A DNA stretch of 64,000 nucleotides, taken from the NCBI RefSeq assembly GCF_034424155.1, contig NZ_CP139992.1:3116012-3180011 (forward strand), read 5' to 3'. The translations under genes and the position numbers were made by a program. This document shows positions 19,953-29,822 of the stretch, piece after piece (position 1 is the first letter of the stretch; each line of letters begins with the position of its first letter). Below the pieces are notes generated by a model. It ran no database searches. It was not told the DNA's origin and was given only the letters and a program-made list of their open reading frames with translations. The stretch comes from Hafnia alvei. Its GTDB lineage: Bacteria > Pseudomonadota > Gammaproteobacteria > Enterobacterales > Enterobacteriaceae.

Positions 19953-20711
19953 ATGAGTAATAAGATTGCACTGATTACCGGCGCAAGCCGTGGCTTAGGT
20001 AAAAGCATGGCGCTGCATCTTGCCGCGCAGGGAGTCGATGTCGTTGTAACCTACCGCAGCCAACAAGATGAAGCCAACGACGTGGTGAAACAGATTGAAC
20101 AGACCGGTGCACAGGCCGCTGCCTTACCCTTAGATGTTAGCCAAGCCAGTTCCTTCACCCATTTCCGTACCGCGTTGGAACAAGTGTTAGGGCAAAAATG
20201 GGGACGCAAAGATTTCGATTTTTTGGTTAATAATGCCGGTATTGGCATCAATGCTCCCTTCGCCGAAACCAGCGAAGAACAGTTTGATCAACTCATGAAC
20301 ATTCAGCTTAAAGGGCCATTCTTCCTCACTCAGGCTCTGCTGCCCATCATCATAGACGGTGGACGTATTATTAATATTTCCACTGGTTTAAGCCGATTTG
20401 TTCTACCAGGCTTTGCAACCTATGCAGCGATGAAAGGCGCAATGGAAGTGCTGACACGCTATCAAGCCAAAGAACTCGGGTCGCGCGGCATTAGCGTGAA
20501 TATTCTCGCTCCAGGCGCTATTGAGACAGATTTTGGCGGCGGTGTGGTGCGCGATAACAAGCAGGTTAACGACTTTATCGCCTCACAAACCGCCTTGGGA
20601 CGCGTGGGTTTACCTGAAGATATTGGCAAAGCTGTCACCATGTTGTTGTCAGATGAGGCGGGCTGGATTAATGGTCAACGTATTGAGGCCTCGGGTGGCA
20701 TGTTCCTCTAA
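19953..20711 (+). CDS. Short-chain dehydrogenase/reductase
   Basis: 252 residues from ATG 19953, which has AGGG eight bases upstream; the ATG at 19947 lies only two bases from it and is less likely. Classical SDR: the cofactor motif TGASRGLG at residues 9-16, NNAG at about 91-94, catalytic Tyr157 and Lys161 in YAAMKGA, and the NILAPGAIETDF segment. An Arg after the Gly motif and YRS further on fit NADP(H). Substrate unknown; probably controlled by the divergent LysR gene. Confidence 0.88.
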   Translation: MSNKIALITGASRGLGKSMALHLAAQGVDVVVTYRSQQDEANDVVKQIEQTGAQAAALPLDVSQASSFTHFRTALEQVLGQKWGRKDFDFLVNNAGIGINAPFAETSEEQFDQLMNIQLKGPFFLTQALLPIIIDGGRIINISTGLSRFVLPGFATYAAMKGAMEVLTRYQAKELGSRGISVNILAPGAIETDFGGGVVRDNKQVNDFIASQTALGRVGLPEDIGKAVTMLLSDEAGWINGQRIEASGGMFL

Positions 20712-20958
20712 AGCATCGACTGTTTTAGATTACCTTTTGATCTCAAAGCCTACATTTTATGTGGGCTAATTTGATTTTATAAAGTTATTCCTAATTGCAA
20801 AATAATTAACAAGCTTATTTATCATTTTCTACTAAATACACACATCAACGATGGAAATATAAAAACAGTATAATGTTATTATTATGTTTTAATTGATTCA
20901 ATTAAGTTAACGATAGATTTATACCATCGTTTTTAAGCATCAAGATTTATTAAATAGC

Positions 20959-20985
20959 TAAAGTTTTTAGTTTTTCAGCCGAAAA
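20959..20985 (+). promoter_or_regulatory. FliA (sigma-28) promoter of the chemoreceptor gene
   Basis: TAAAGTTT, then exactly 11 bases, then GCCGAAAA: the flagellar sigma-28 consensus TAAAGTTT-N11-GCCGATAA with a single mismatch. It lies 75 bp before the receptor start, in a 340-bp region otherwise without features. Confidence 0.85.
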
Positions 20986-21059
20986 CAGAGAGCACTTCCC
21001 ACGGCAATGACAACGTTATTTGTCCTATTGCATCTGATTAAATTTAGGTTGTGCTATCT

Positions 21060-22712
21060 ATGTTCGAACGATTAAAAATCTCTCAGGGATTAATGGGTGT
21101 ATTAGCCCTATTCTGTATTATTCAAATTTTCTCCGGTTCTTGGAGCATTCTTGATGCCTCAGGCACGAATGACCGACTCACGCAAATCTCCTCCGGCTTT
21201 AACCAAATCATGGCGATGGATAACGCCTATGCTTCAGTCACCGAGATCCGTGAAGAAGTACTCAAAGACGCGCTGATGCTCGCAACTCAGCCGCAAGATG
21301 CCAAAGCGCGTCAGTCACTCGGTGAACTGCGCCAAAATCTGACCGAAGTCGATCAGCAGATGGAGAAGTTTTATCAACTCTCTCAAGCCAATCAAAATGA
21401 AATTGAGCGCACTAAAAACGTAAAATCGCTCTATGAAAGAGCTCGCGGTGATCTGCTGCAATTGATTGTCAGCCTAGAAAATAACGATCTGGTTAAATTC
21501 CAGTCGATTATGCACAACAGTTCATCCACGCATTTTATGTCTGCACTGGATGACACATCAGCCTACGTAGCCAATTCTATTATTACGCCTGCAGCCAACG
21601 CGGCTCAGGCCAGCTATCGTCAAATGTTGCCGCTTTCGCTTTCCTTTATGTTCGTATTTATTGTCCTGACCGGCGCGGTTTTGGTGTGGATAAGAAAATA
21701 TGTGCTGAATAAAATCAATCAGGTTATCGACTATCAAGCGGCCATTGCGCACGGTGATTTATCGATTGAAATTGATGCCAATGGCAACAACGAAATTGGC
21801 AAACTGATGCAAGGATTGAAGCACATGCGTGATGAGCTGGCGAATACCGTCAGCGCAGTGCGCGCAGGCACTCAGAATATCTATACCGGCGTACAGGAAA
21901 TTGCGGCAGGCAACAGCGACCTTTCCAGCCGTACTGAGGAACAGGCAAGCTCGCTTGAAGAAACCGCAGCCAGCATGGAACAGCTTTCTGCTACGGTAAA
22001 AAACAACGCCGATAGTGCAAATGCAGCAACATCATTAGTAAAACGCGCGTCAAGCAGCGCCGTTAACGGCGGTGAAATCACCCGTAAAATGGTGGTCACC
22101 ATGAGTGATATTGCCGATAGTTCCCGCAAAATTGGCGATATCACCAGCGTCATCGATGGAATCGCTTTCCAAACCAATATTCTGGCGCTGAATGCGGCGG
22201 TTGAAGCGGCTCGGGCTGGCGAACAAGGTCGTGGATTTGCCGTTGTGGCCGGTGAAGTGCGCAGTTTAGCGCAGCGCAGCGCTCAGGCTGCCAAAGAGAT
22301 TAAAACGCTGATTGATGCATCCGTCTTGCGCGTCGATCAAGGCAATGATTTGGTTGAAAACGTCAGTGGTGCAATGACAGAAATTGTGACCGCCATTGGC
22401 CAAGTCACCGAAACCATGCAAGAAATCTCCAGCGCTTCAGAAGAGCAAAGTCGCGGGATCACCCAGATCGCGCAGGCCGTTAATGAAATGGATAAGGTCA
22501 CCCAGCAAAATGCGGCCTTGGTTGAACAATCCGCTTCCGCTGCCAGCGCCCTTGAAGATCAGGCCGATCGTTTAAATCAAACCGTTGCGGTCTTCAAACT
22601 CGCCACGTCAGGTTCAGCGCCCGAGAAAATTCGAGTACAGCCACAGGCGGTAGCTGCGCCAAAATTGAAAGCCGTTGCCGATGATAATGGTGAGAATTGG
22701 GATAGCTTTTAA
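21060..22712 (+). CDS. Methyl-accepting chemotaxis protein
   Basis: 550 residues from ATG 21060 (a GTG nine bases earlier is also in frame). First membrane segment about 9-28, a periplasmic four-helix ligand domain of Tar/Tsr type, second segment about 188-210 and a HAMP domain to about 262. The cytoplasmic coiled coil has the invariant hairpin tip ([44 protein letters not shown]). The C-terminus is NWDSF, a variant of the NWETF pentapeptide that tethers CheR and CheB. Ligand unknown. Transcription is probably from the upstream FliA promoter, so expression follows the flagellar regulon. Confidence 0.93.
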   Translation: MFERLKISQGLMGVLALFCIIQIFSGSWSILDASGTNDRLTQISSGFNQIMAMDNAYASVTEIREEVLKDALMLATQPQDAKARQSLGELRQNLTEVDQQMEKFYQLSQANQNEIERTKNVKSLYERARGDLLQLIVSLENNDLVKFQSIMHNSSSTHFMSALDDTSAYVANSIITPAANAAQASYRQMLPLSLSFMFVFIVLTGAVLVWIRKYVLNKINQVIDYQAAIAHGDLSIEIDANGNNEIGKLMQGLKHMRDELANTVSAVRAGTQNIYTGVQEIAAGNSDLSSRTEEQASSLEETAASMEQLSATVKNNADSANAATSLVKRASSSAVNGGEITRKMVVTMSDIADSSRKIGDITSVIDGIAFQTNILALNAAVEAARAGEQGRGFAVVAGEVRSLAQRSAQAAKEIKTLIDASVLRVDQGNDLVENVSGAMTEIVTAIGQVTETMQEISSASEEQSRGITQIAQAVNEMDKVTQQNAALVEQSASAASALEDQADRLNQTVAVFKLATSGSAPEKIRVQPQAVAAPKLKAVADDNGENWDSF

Positions 22713-22773
22713 GGTGCAGAGTACATCGATTTTAAGTAAATCGATTTTAAATTCGGCCTAACTATCTCGCGAT

Positions 22774-22861
22774 AAAACTCCGCCCAACGATGAATACCGA
22801 GTTTCATCTATCTTCCACAGATGTGCGACCAAACTCGATACAAACCGGCGGGCGGAATTTT
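22774..22861. repeat. Nested inverted repeat between chemoreceptor gene and yedI
   Basis: Three nested arms: AAAACTCCGCCC (22774-22785) with GGGCGGAATTTT (22850-22861), one mismatch; GAGTTT (22799-22804) with AAACTC (22831-22836); CATCT (22805-22809) with AGATG (22819-22823). Sits between two convergent genes, so it may terminate both, but the multi-arm form is unlike a simple terminator. Confidence 0.6.
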
Positions 22862-22890
22862 ACCTAGCAACGTATACGCTAAGGAATGCC

Positions 22891-23808
22891 TTATCCTTTT
22901 CTCGGGATCAGCTTCCCAACGCCACTCACCACCAGTAATACAATCGCCCCAGCGATAACCCCAAACACGAGATTAAGCAGCGTAGGGCCAAGGCCAGCAA
23001 TCACGGTACCAACCGTTGGCAGGTCAGCTCCACTTTCAGCTAAATGTTCGAAGTAGTGATGCACCCACGGTAAACCGTGAACGATAATCCCACCGCCCAC
23101 CATAAACATCGCCGCCGTACCCACTACGGAGAGGATCTTCATCAAGTACGGTGCAGCATCAACGATCCAACCGCCCAGTTTTTGAACCAATGCCGAGCTT
23201 TTTTTGCTCATCCACAGGCCTAAATCATCAAGCTTCACAATGCCTGCCACGATGCCATAAACGCCCAGCGTCATCACAATGGCAATCCCACTGAGGACGA
23301 TCACCTGCTGGATAAACGGGGCAGCGGCGACCGTGCCGAGCGTAATCGCTACAATTTCGGCGGAGAGAATAAAATCAGTGCGTATGGCTCCTTTGACCTT
23401 AGCCTTTTCGTAGGCGCGTAGATCGTCGGGCACTTTCTCTTCGGCTTTTGGCTGATGTTTTTCCTCTTTGCCGTGCAACACTTTATGCGCCAGTTTCTCA
23501 AAACCTTCGTAGCACAAAAATGCGCCACCCAGCATCAGCAAAGGCGTAATCGCCCACGGTGCAAAAGCACTGATCAACAAGGCGAGCGGTACTAAAATCA
23601 CCTTATTGAGCAAGGATCCCTTTGCCACCGCCCATACCACCGGCAGTTCTCGGTCAGCTGAAACGCCAGTGACCTGCTCCGCGTTTAAGGCTAAATCATC
23701 CCCTAAAACCCCTGCGGTTTTGCGGGCTGCCATTTTGCTCATCAGCGCTACGTCGTCTAACACTGAGGCAATATCATCTAATAACGTTAGTAAGCTACCA
23801 CCAGCCAC
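22891..23808 (-). CDS. yedI: DUF808 inner-membrane protein YedI
   Basis: 305 residues, same length and order of motifs as E. coli YedI ([18 protein letters not shown] at the start, [12 protein letters not shown]-like block, [20 protein letters not shown] at about 140). Several hydrophobic segments; function unknown. The start is GTG at 23808 with AAGGA seven bases before; an overlapping ATG two bases upstream is out of frame. Confidence 0.9.
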   Translation of the reverse strand: MAGGSLLTLLDDIASVLDDVALMSKMAARKTAGVLGDDLALNAEQVTGVSADRELPVVWAVAKGSLLNKVILVPLALLISAFAPWAITPLLMLGGAFLCYEGFEKLAHKVLHGKEEKHQPKAEEKVPDDLRAYEKAKVKGAIRTDFILSAEIVAITLGTVAAAPFIQQVIVLSGIAIVMTLGVYGIVAGIVKLDDLGLWMSKKSSALVQKLGGWIVDAAPYLMKILSVVGTAAMFMVGGGIIVHGLPWVHHYFEHLAESGADLPTVGTVIAGLGPTLLNLVFGVIAGAIVLLVVSGVGKLIPRKG

Positions 23809-23896
23809 ATTGAAATCCTTAAGCTTTAATCACTGAGATAATGATAGGGGTTAGGGGGAAAAATGTCGCGTTAATCTCAAGACCCGCTTTATGCAT

Positions 23897-23933
23897 AAAA
23901 AAACGGCAGGGGTTTTAGCCCCTGCCGTTTTTA
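23897..23933 (-). terminator. Terminator after pbpG
   Basis: AAACGGCAGGGG / CCCCTGCCGTTT stem, short loop, T run on the minus strand; the plus strand is also T-rich after the stem. Confidence 0.88.
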
Positions 23934-23975
23934 TCGTGCGACGGAAAACCGTAAGCACCAGATAGTGTTTAAAAA

Positions 23976-24914
23976 CTATTTATTATCAGCAACCTGTACA
24001 CTGCCATGCAGGCCTCTCTGCTTTTTATAGCTCAGCGCCGCCGCAGGAACCGGCGATGCTTTACCGGTTAACATCCAATCTCGCAGGCGATTAGCATCGG
24101 CAAAATGAGTATATTTTCCGAAAGCATCCAGTACTACCAGCGCCACCTGACGGCCACCGATAGTGGTACGCATCGCCAAGCAATGACCGGCCTGATTCGT
24201 AAAGCCGGTCTTAGTCAGTTGGATTGCCCATTTATCATTACGCACCAAGTGGTTGGTATTGTTAAATGTTTCGGTATAAACCGGGTTTGAGAACGTCACC
24301 GACTTGGTTTCTGTGGTGCTCAACTCGCTAATCAACGGGTAGTTTTTGCTCGCCGTCAGCAGCTTGGTTAAATCTCTCGCCGTGGATACGTTGTTCACAG
24401 AAAGTCCAGTGGGTTCAACGTAGCGGGTATGCGTCATTCCTAGCGAACGCGCTTTAGCATTCATTGCTTTAATAAAGGCGTTGTAGCCGCCCGGATAATG
24501 ATGGGCAAGGCTTGCCGCAGCGCGGTTTTCCGAAGACATAAGCGCCATTAACATCATTTGACGACGGCTGACCTCACTTCCCACACGCACCCGAGAAAAA
24601 ACGCCTTTCAGCTCTTTGGTATTGTGGATATCGACCGAAATCACTTCATCCATCGCAGGTTTGGCATCTAACGCCACCATTGCCGTCATCAGTTTAGTGA
24701 TTGAAGCAATAGGAACCTGCACGTCTGGGTTACTCGAATAAATGACGCTATGGGTTTTTAAATCCACCACCATTGCACTGCCTGACGCTAATACCAAAGA
24801 AGAGGCATTATGCGTTGTTGGCGCGTTCTCACTTGCGAGCACGTTTGGAACGCTGGCCACGCTGCTGCCTAAAAGCAACAGGCTTAATAAAGAATATCGG
24901 AGTTTTACAGGCAT
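23976..24914 (-). CDS. pbpG: D-alanyl-D-alanine endopeptidase (penicillin-binding protein 7)
   Basis: 312 residues from ATG 24914 (a GTG two codons upstream is in frame). Signal peptide about 1-26 followed by an S11-family peptidase with all three active-site motifs: SITK (SxxK), SEN (SxN) and KTG. PBP7 cuts cross-links between peptidoglycan strands in the periplasm. The match to E. coli PbpG is close throughout ([43 protein letters not shown]). Confidence 0.95.
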   Translation of the reverse strand: MPVKLRYSLLSLLLLGSSVASVPNVLASENAPTTHNASSLVLASGSAMVVDLKTHSVIYSSNPDVQVPIASITKLMTAMVALDAKPAMDEVISVDIHNTKELKGVFSRVRVGSEVSRRQMMLMALMSSENRAAASLAHHYPGGYNAFIKAMNAKARSLGMTHTRYVEPTGLSVNNVSTARDLTKLLTASKNYPLISELSTTETKSVTFSNPVYTETFNNTNHLVRNDKWAIQLTKTGFTNQAGHCLAMRTTIGGRQVALVVLDAFGKYTHFADANRLRDWMLTGKASPVPAAALSYKKQRGLHGSVQVADNK

Positions 24915-25168
24915 GATCACGTATCAATCAAATGTTCGATAACACCGAGGGCAGCATAAAATAGTGTGCTTAAATCCCCGGAACGCTGCTTGCCGCGCCA
25001 CACAAGGGATGTAGGCCGACAAGCTGGCGATAATCATACTCTTAACGTGAATGTTTGAGCTACGAGAAGATGTAATAATTATGTTTCTGGTTGTGAGTTT
25101 AATATTCAGATCGTCATTTATTTTTTGATTAAAAATAATGAATAACACCTAAAACAAAACCCGCGTCG

Positions 25169-25957
25169 CTAAATCGCCCCGTTCTCCACATTGCGCGCCA
25201 CAATAAACAGGCGAGGGAACGCTAATAACACCTTTCCATCGGCGCGCGGTGTATAGACTTGCTCGAGTTCGCATAAATAGCGGCGAAGAAACTCGGGGCG
25301 CTGATCCTCGCTGAGTTTATCGAGGAAGGGACGTAATCCCGTTGAGCTCAGCCAATCAATAATGGCCGAAGCCGATGGCATGACGTGGTAATAAGTCGTG
25401 CGCCAAATATCAACTTCACATCCTTGTAATGCCAGAAGATCGTAGTACTCCTCAGTGGTCAGCAACTTTTTGCGCACGGATTCGGCTTCACCATTCAAAC
25501 TCTCCCATGGCCCCTCCGCCGCAACTTTTCGCATCAATGCATGAGAAGGCTGATTGAGATTATCCGGCATTTGAATCGCCAGAACGCCATTATCCGCCAG
25601 CTGAGCTACCAAATGAGGCAACAGGGTTTCATGATCCAACACCCACTGCAAAGCCGCGTTAGCATAAATAACATCCTGCGCTTCATCAGGCTGCCAATGG
25701 CTGATGTCTGATTGTACAAAGGTACACTGCGGCAATCTTTCCTGTGCTTTGTTGAGCATATTGAGTGAAGTGTCCACGCCGGTCACCTGCGCCGTTGGCC
25801 ACGCCTGCGCTAATAGCGCCGTGCTGTTACCAGGCCCACAGCCCAAATCGCTCACCTTCATAGCGTGAGGATGATGAATTCTGGCAAGCAGTTCACGCGC
25901 TGGACGGGTTCTTTCCGCCTCAAAGCGCAAATACAGTTCTGGATCCCAATCGCTCAT
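25169..25957 (-). CDS. tam: Trans-aconitate 2-methyltransferase
   Basis: 262 residues (E. coli Tam 252). SAM-binding Rossmann fold with the glycine motif [15 protein letters not shown] at about 37-50, then GVDTSLNML and [12 protein letters not shown]. The late [16 protein letters not shown] block is specific for Tam, which methylates trans-aconitate and so limits inhibition of aconitase. AAAGGA precedes the ATG. Single gene. Confidence 0.93.
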   Translation of the reverse strand: MSDWDPELYLRFEAERTRPARELLARIHHPHAMKVSDLGCGPGNSTALLAQAWPTAQVTGVDTSLNMLNKAQERLPQCTFVQSDISHWQPDEAQDVIYANAALQWVLDHETLLPHLVAQLADNGVLAIQMPDNLNQPSHALMRKVAAEGPWESLNGEAESVRKKLLTTEEYYDLLALQGCEVDIWRTTYYHVMPSASAIIDWLSSTGLRPFLDKLSEDQRPEFLRRYLCELEQVYTPRADGKVLLAFPRLFIVARNVENGAI

Positions 25958-26159
25958 GATGTTTTCCTTTAAGCAGAATCTTCTGTTGGATAGCCAAATT
26001 TATGCTTCCCCACGCTTCTAAGCAGGCTAACTATGTCACCTTACTCTTTATTCAGAACATATCCCGTTCGCGGGTATCTCACCTTGATGACTTTAGCTAT
26101 AGTTTTGCATCCAAGCCAGCGAGAAAAATCAAAAAAGCGCGCCCTTTCAAGGAGTCATA

Positions 26160-27071
26160 ATGTCCATTAGAGATATGTTGTTAGCCCTGTGTGTCGTCGT
26201 TATCTGGGGCGTAAACTTTGTGGTCATCAAGGTGGGTTTGCACGGTATGCCGCCTTTGCTCCTCGGCGCACTGCGTTTTATTCTGGTTGTGTTTCCGGCG
26301 ATATTTTTTGTACCACGTCCAAAAATCCCGCTGAAGGGGATCGTTATTTATGGACTCACCATCAGCTTCGCACAGTTTGCCTTTTTATTTTGTGCTATCA
26401 ATCTAGGCATGCCGTCAGGCATTGCCTCCGTGGTTCTGCAATCGCAGGTATTCTTTAGCGTTTTGCTTGGCGCATTGATTCTTGGTGAGAAAATCAAACG
26501 CAGCCAGATCATCGGAATTCTTATGGCGGCGGTAGGCATGCTGGTACTCGCCAAAGGCGGTATGACGGGAAGCTTAACCGACATCCCTTTAATCGCCCTG
26601 CTCTTTACGCTCGCGGCAGGATTCTCATGGGCATGCGGTAACATTACCAATCGTTCCATCATGCAAAATGCAGGCAAGACCAGCATTATGTCGTTGGTGG
26701 TGTGGAGCGCATTGGTGCCTATTTTGCCTTTTTTACTCTGTTCGTGGCTGTTCGAAGGACAAGCCGTAATTGAAAGCAGCGTGATGAATATTGGCATCCC
26801 AACCGTTCTGGCCCTGTGCTACATCGCGTACCTCTCCACCCATATTGGCTACGGCCTGTGGGGAAGCTTGCTAACCCGTTATGAAACGTGGCGCGTAACG
26901 CCGTTCGCTCTGCTGGTGCCGGTCGTTGGATTAACCAGTGGCGCACTCATTTTAGGCGAGCAAATTTCGACTTTGCAGATTTATGGTTTGCTGCTCATCA
27001 TGCTGGGATTATTGGTGAATGTTTTTGGCGGGAAACTGATGGCTAAGCGAGCGCGGTCGCTTAGCCATTGA
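26160..27071 (+). CDS. eamA: EamA-type cysteine/O-acetylserine exporter
   Basis: 303 residues with ten hydrophobic segments and two EamA (drug/metabolite transporter) halves. It matches E. coli EamA (YdeD) from WGVNFVVIKVGLHGMPPLLL at the start through GLTISFAQFAFLFCAINLGM and GYGLWGSLLTRYETWRVTPF. The E. coli protein exports O-acetylserine and cysteine-pathway metabolites. AAGGAG lies upstream of the ATG. Ends 16 bp from the convergent dusC. Confidence 0.9.
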   Translation: MSIRDMLLALCVVVIWGVNFVVIKVGLHGMPPLLLGALRFILVVFPAIFFVPRPKIPLKGIVIYGLTISFAQFAFLFCAINLGMPSGIASVVLQSQVFFSVLLGALILGEKIKRSQIIGILMAAVGMLVLAKGGMTGSLTDIPLIALLFTLAAGFSWACGNITNRSIMQNAGKTSIMSLVVWSALVPILPFLLCSWLFEGQAVIESSVMNIGIPTVLALCYIAYLSTHIGYGLWGSLLTRYETWRVTPFALLVPVVGLTSGALILGEQISTLQIYGLLLIMLGLLVNVFGGKLMAKRARSLSH

Positions 27072-27087
27072 GAAAGAGTCGTTAACG

Positions 27088-28035
27088 CTAGAGTCGTTCA
27101 ATAGCGCGGGCAATATCGGCCGAAGTTTTCAACGCACGGATTTCACTGAAAACCTCTGAAGCTTCGGCATATTCTTTACGCAAATACCCCAGCCACTGCT
27201 TAATGCGCGCGACATGATATAACCCGGTGTCGCCCTGCTTCTCAAGTCGCACATATTTTTTGAGCAGCAACATCACCTCAGGCCACGGCATTTTAGGCGC
27301 ATTTTGCTTAATGACTCGGCTCAAATTCGGCACATTGAGTGCTCCACGGCCAATCATCACCGAATCGCAGCCGGTAGCCGCCATGCAATCTTGCGCGCTT
27401 TGCCAATCCCAAATCTCACCGTTCGCGATCACGGGAATACTCAAACGCTGACGGATTTCGCCAATCGCCGCCCAGTTAATTTTGTCGGCTTTATACCCAT
27501 CTTCTTTGGTACGTCCGTGCACGGTAATTTCGGTTGCGCCCGCTTGCTGTACCGCATCGGCAATTTCAAACTGGCGCGCACCCGAATCCCAGCCAAGACG
27601 CACCTTCACCGTAACCGGTAAATGTGACGGCACGGCTTCACGCATCGCTTTGGCACCCAGATAAATCATCTCAGGATCTTTGAGCAGCGTCGCACCGCCG
27701 CCGCTGCCGTTGACCATTTTCGAAGGACAGCCACAGTTCAAATCTACGCCCCACGATCCGAGCTCAACGGCTCGCGCTGCATTTTCGCCCAACCACTGAG
27801 GATGTTGCCCCAGTAATTGCACGCGCACGGCGGTTCCTGAAGGCGTTAGGCTTTGATTAGCCAGTTCGGGGCAAAGACGGTAATACACTTTTTCAGGCAG
27901 CAGGCTGTCCACCACGCGCACAAATTCGGTGATGCAGAGATCGTAATCATTCACTTCGGTCAGCAGTTCGCGCACCAAAGAGTCGAGAACCCCTTCCATC
28001 GGTGCTAAAAGCACCCTTTTTACTGTCTGCATCAT
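27088..28035 (-). CDS. dusC: tRNA-dihydrouridine(16) synthase
   Basis: 315 residues. FMN-dependent Dus family: [21 protein letters not shown] near the start, the conserved [26 protein letters not shown] with the catalytic Cys (about residue 100), [10 protein letters not shown] and [12 protein letters not shown]. The sequence follows E. coli DusC, which reduces U16 of tRNA, rather than DusA or DusB. Two adjacent ATG codons can serve as start. Confidence 0.95.
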   Translation of the reverse strand: MMQTVKRVLLAPMEGVLDSLVRELLTEVNDYDLCITEFVRVVDSLLPEKVYYRLCPELANQSLTPSGTAVRVQLLGQHPQWLGENAARAVELGSWGVDLNCGCPSKMVNGSGGGATLLKDPEMIYLGAKAMREAVPSHLPVTVKVRLGWDSGARQFEIADAVQQAGATEITVHGRTKEDGYKADKINWAAIGEIRQRLSIPVIANGEIWDWQSAQDCMAATGCDSVMIGRGALNVPNLSRVIKQNAPKMPWPEVMLLLKKYVRLEKQGDTGLYHVARIKQWLGYLRKEYAEASEVFSEIRALKTSADIARAIERL

Positions 28036-28096
28036 TCAGCCTGCATGCTCATCATTATTATTTGCGCCTAAATTTGAGGCGCAAATGGTACTGAGT

Positions 28097-29548
28097 TCAG
28101 CGCTCGCCCGCAACGGGAGAACAACGCGCCAGCACATTCAGCAATAATTCCACCCAGTTCTGGGCCATAGCTTCACTTTCCACGTTGGTAAAACCTAAGA
28201 TCAACCCGTGTGGCGGATTTTCAGTGCCGTGATACCAAACGCTAAGCGCCTCCAACGCGAGCCCCTGTACCCGCGCCTCTCTTTCAACCAAAGCATCATC
28301 GAAGCATTCGGGTAAACGCACCAGCAAATGCATACCGCCCGCCTGAAGCTCGGTGATTAGCCGATAACGCGTCTGTCGCTGTAATGCCTGTGCCAGCCAG
28401 AGCCGACGCTGAGCATACAAACTGCGCATTTTCTTTAGATGACGATAAAACTGACCTGAATAAATAAACTGTGCCGTGGTGGCCTGCATCAGCGTGGGGC
28501 ACACGCAGGGATACGTCCGCATGGTCTGGTGAAACTGAGGAAGTAGAGCCTCCGGCACCACCACGTATGCAATGCGCAATCCGGGAAACAGCACCTTGCT
28601 GAAGGTGCCAACGTACAGCACGCGTTCTAGTTGATCTAAGCTTTTCAGCGCCGGTAACGGATGCCCTTGATAATGAAATTCGCCATCATAGTCATCTTCA
28701 ATAATCCAACTTTGCTGGCGCTGCGCCCACGCTAAAAGCTGCATGCGCCGTGGCAGGCTAAGTCCTAAGCCAAGCGGGCTTTGATGTGCTGGCGTAACCA
28801 ACGCTGCGCGTGCCTGTGCATGATCGCGCACGCCTTTTTCCACGCACAATCCCTGCTCATCCACGGGGATGGGCACGGGGCTCACGCCAAAATCTTGCAG
28901 CACATGCCATGGGAACGGAAAACAGGGTTCTTCTAACCAAACTTCATCGCCACGTTTAAGTAAGGCATTCGCAATCAGTGACAGCACCGAGCGATAACCA
29001 GCCGCGATAAATATCTGGTGCGCCGCGCAGCGAATACCGCGTGAGATATGCAGATACCCGGCTAACGCCTCTCGCAGCGCAAGAAAACCTTGAGGTGCCG
29101 GATGAGAAAGTTCTTCACGCCGAGTCTGACGCGCACACTGGCTTAATAAGCGATTCCATTGCCCTAAAGGAAATGCATCCAAAGCAGGCGCACCGAGTTG
29201 AAACGGCAACCGCTGTGAAGAAGGCAAAGGCATACCGGCATGACGAGGCGCTTCTAATATCGGTTTGGGGATCTCAGCGCTTTTCGCCATATTTAGCCGC
29301 CGAGAAACCCACGTTCCGCCCTGCTGGCTATTTTCGATATATCCTTCACCGCTCAGCAATCCATAGGCCGCTTCAACGGTTCCACGGGCAACGCTTAAAT
29401 CGCTGGCTAAGCCCCGCAGGGAAGGCAACCGCTCGCCGGGAGTGAGCACGCCATCAGTAATCGCCATCTTAATTCGTTGGTAAATTTGGCGATAAATTGG
29501 CTCTTTAGCTGAAGGATCAACAACGAGAAAAGCGTGAAGAGTCGCCAT
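28097..29548 (-). CDS. MocR/PdxR-type regulator (GntR helix-turn-helix fused to aminotransferase fold)
   Basis: 483 residues. A GntR winged helix-turn-helix spans about 15-80 (PIYRQIYQRIKMAITDGVL, GERLPSLRGLASDLSVARGTVEAAY). A type I aminotransferase-like domain follows (about 110-470) with the PLP-binding Lys318 in VGTFSKVLFPGLR and IIEDDYDGEF. Such proteins sense PLP or amino compounds and usually regulate a divergent gene. Here the divergent side holds only the 3' part of a CMD-family gene. TATGGCC-type repeats lie just upstream of its start, where MocR regulators bind. Confidence 0.9.
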   Translation of the reverse strand: MATLHAFLVVDPSAKEPIYRQIYQRIKMAITDGVLTPGERLPSLRGLASDLSVARGTVEAAYGLLSGEGYIENSQQGGTWVSRRLNMAKSAEIPKPILEAPRHAGMPLPSSQRLPFQLGAPALDAFPLGQWNRLLSQCARQTRREELSHPAPQGFLALREALAGYLHISRGIRCAAHQIFIAAGYRSVLSLIANALLKRGDEVWLEEPCFPFPWHVLQDFGVSPVPIPVDEQGLCVEKGVRDHAQARAALVTPAHQSPLGLGLSLPRRMQLLAWAQRQQSWIIEDDYDGEFHYQGHPLPALKSLDQLERVLYVGTFSKVLFPGLRIAYVVVPEALLPQFHQTMRTYPCVCPTLMQATTAQFIYSGQFYRHLKKMRSLYAQRRLWLAQALQRQTRYRLITELQAGGMHLLVRLPECFDDALVEREARVQGLALEALSVWYHGTENPPHGLILGFTNVESEAMAQNWVELLLNVLARCSPVAGER

Positions 29549-29600
29549 AATATGGCCTATAAAAATAGTAAAGATATGGCTCTATATACTAGGCCATATT
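29549..29600. promoter_or_regulatory. Candidate MocR operator repeats
   Basis: AATATGGCCT (29549-29558), ATATGGCT (29574-29581) and the inverted AGGCCATATT (29591-29600) cluster directly before the MocR start, the usual pattern of direct plus inverted sites for this family. Binding is inferred. Confidence 0.55.
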
Positions 29601-29819
29601 GAGCGTAAAGTCGCTTTATCAAACCACGAGAGCGACGCGCGTGAACGTGCAGCGCTAGACTGGGCTGAAGCCGTCACGCATATTTCATATTGTGGAACGT
29701 CCGATGAATTATTTGCGACGTTGAAAGAACACTTTAACGATACTGAAATTGCTGACTTAACTTTTGCCATTAGCCTTATGAATGCCTTCAATCGTATGGC
29801 AATCAGCATGCGTCAGTAA
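29583..29819 (+). pseudogene. Remnant of a carboxymuconolactone decarboxylase/AhpD-like gene (5' part lost)
   Basis: The plus-strand frame ending in TAA at 29817-29819 reads RERAALDWAEAVTHISY, then CGTSDELFATLKEHF, then EIADLTFAISLMNAFNRMAI: the C-terminal half of CMD-domain proteins. The N-terminal part with the CxxC-type catalytic motif is absent: upstream the frame runs into the MocR promoter without a start codon or ribosome-binding site. About 65 residues of the family sequence remain of a usual 150 or so. It ends three bases before the stop of the next, convergent LysR gene. Probably the former divergent target of the MocR regulator. Confidence 0.7.
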
Positions 29820-29822
29820 GAC

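Noticed and set aside
29582-29809. 75-codon minus-strand gene in the MocR-LysR gap
   Set aside because: It is antisense to the CMD-family remnant, whose plus-strand reading gives clear family sequence.
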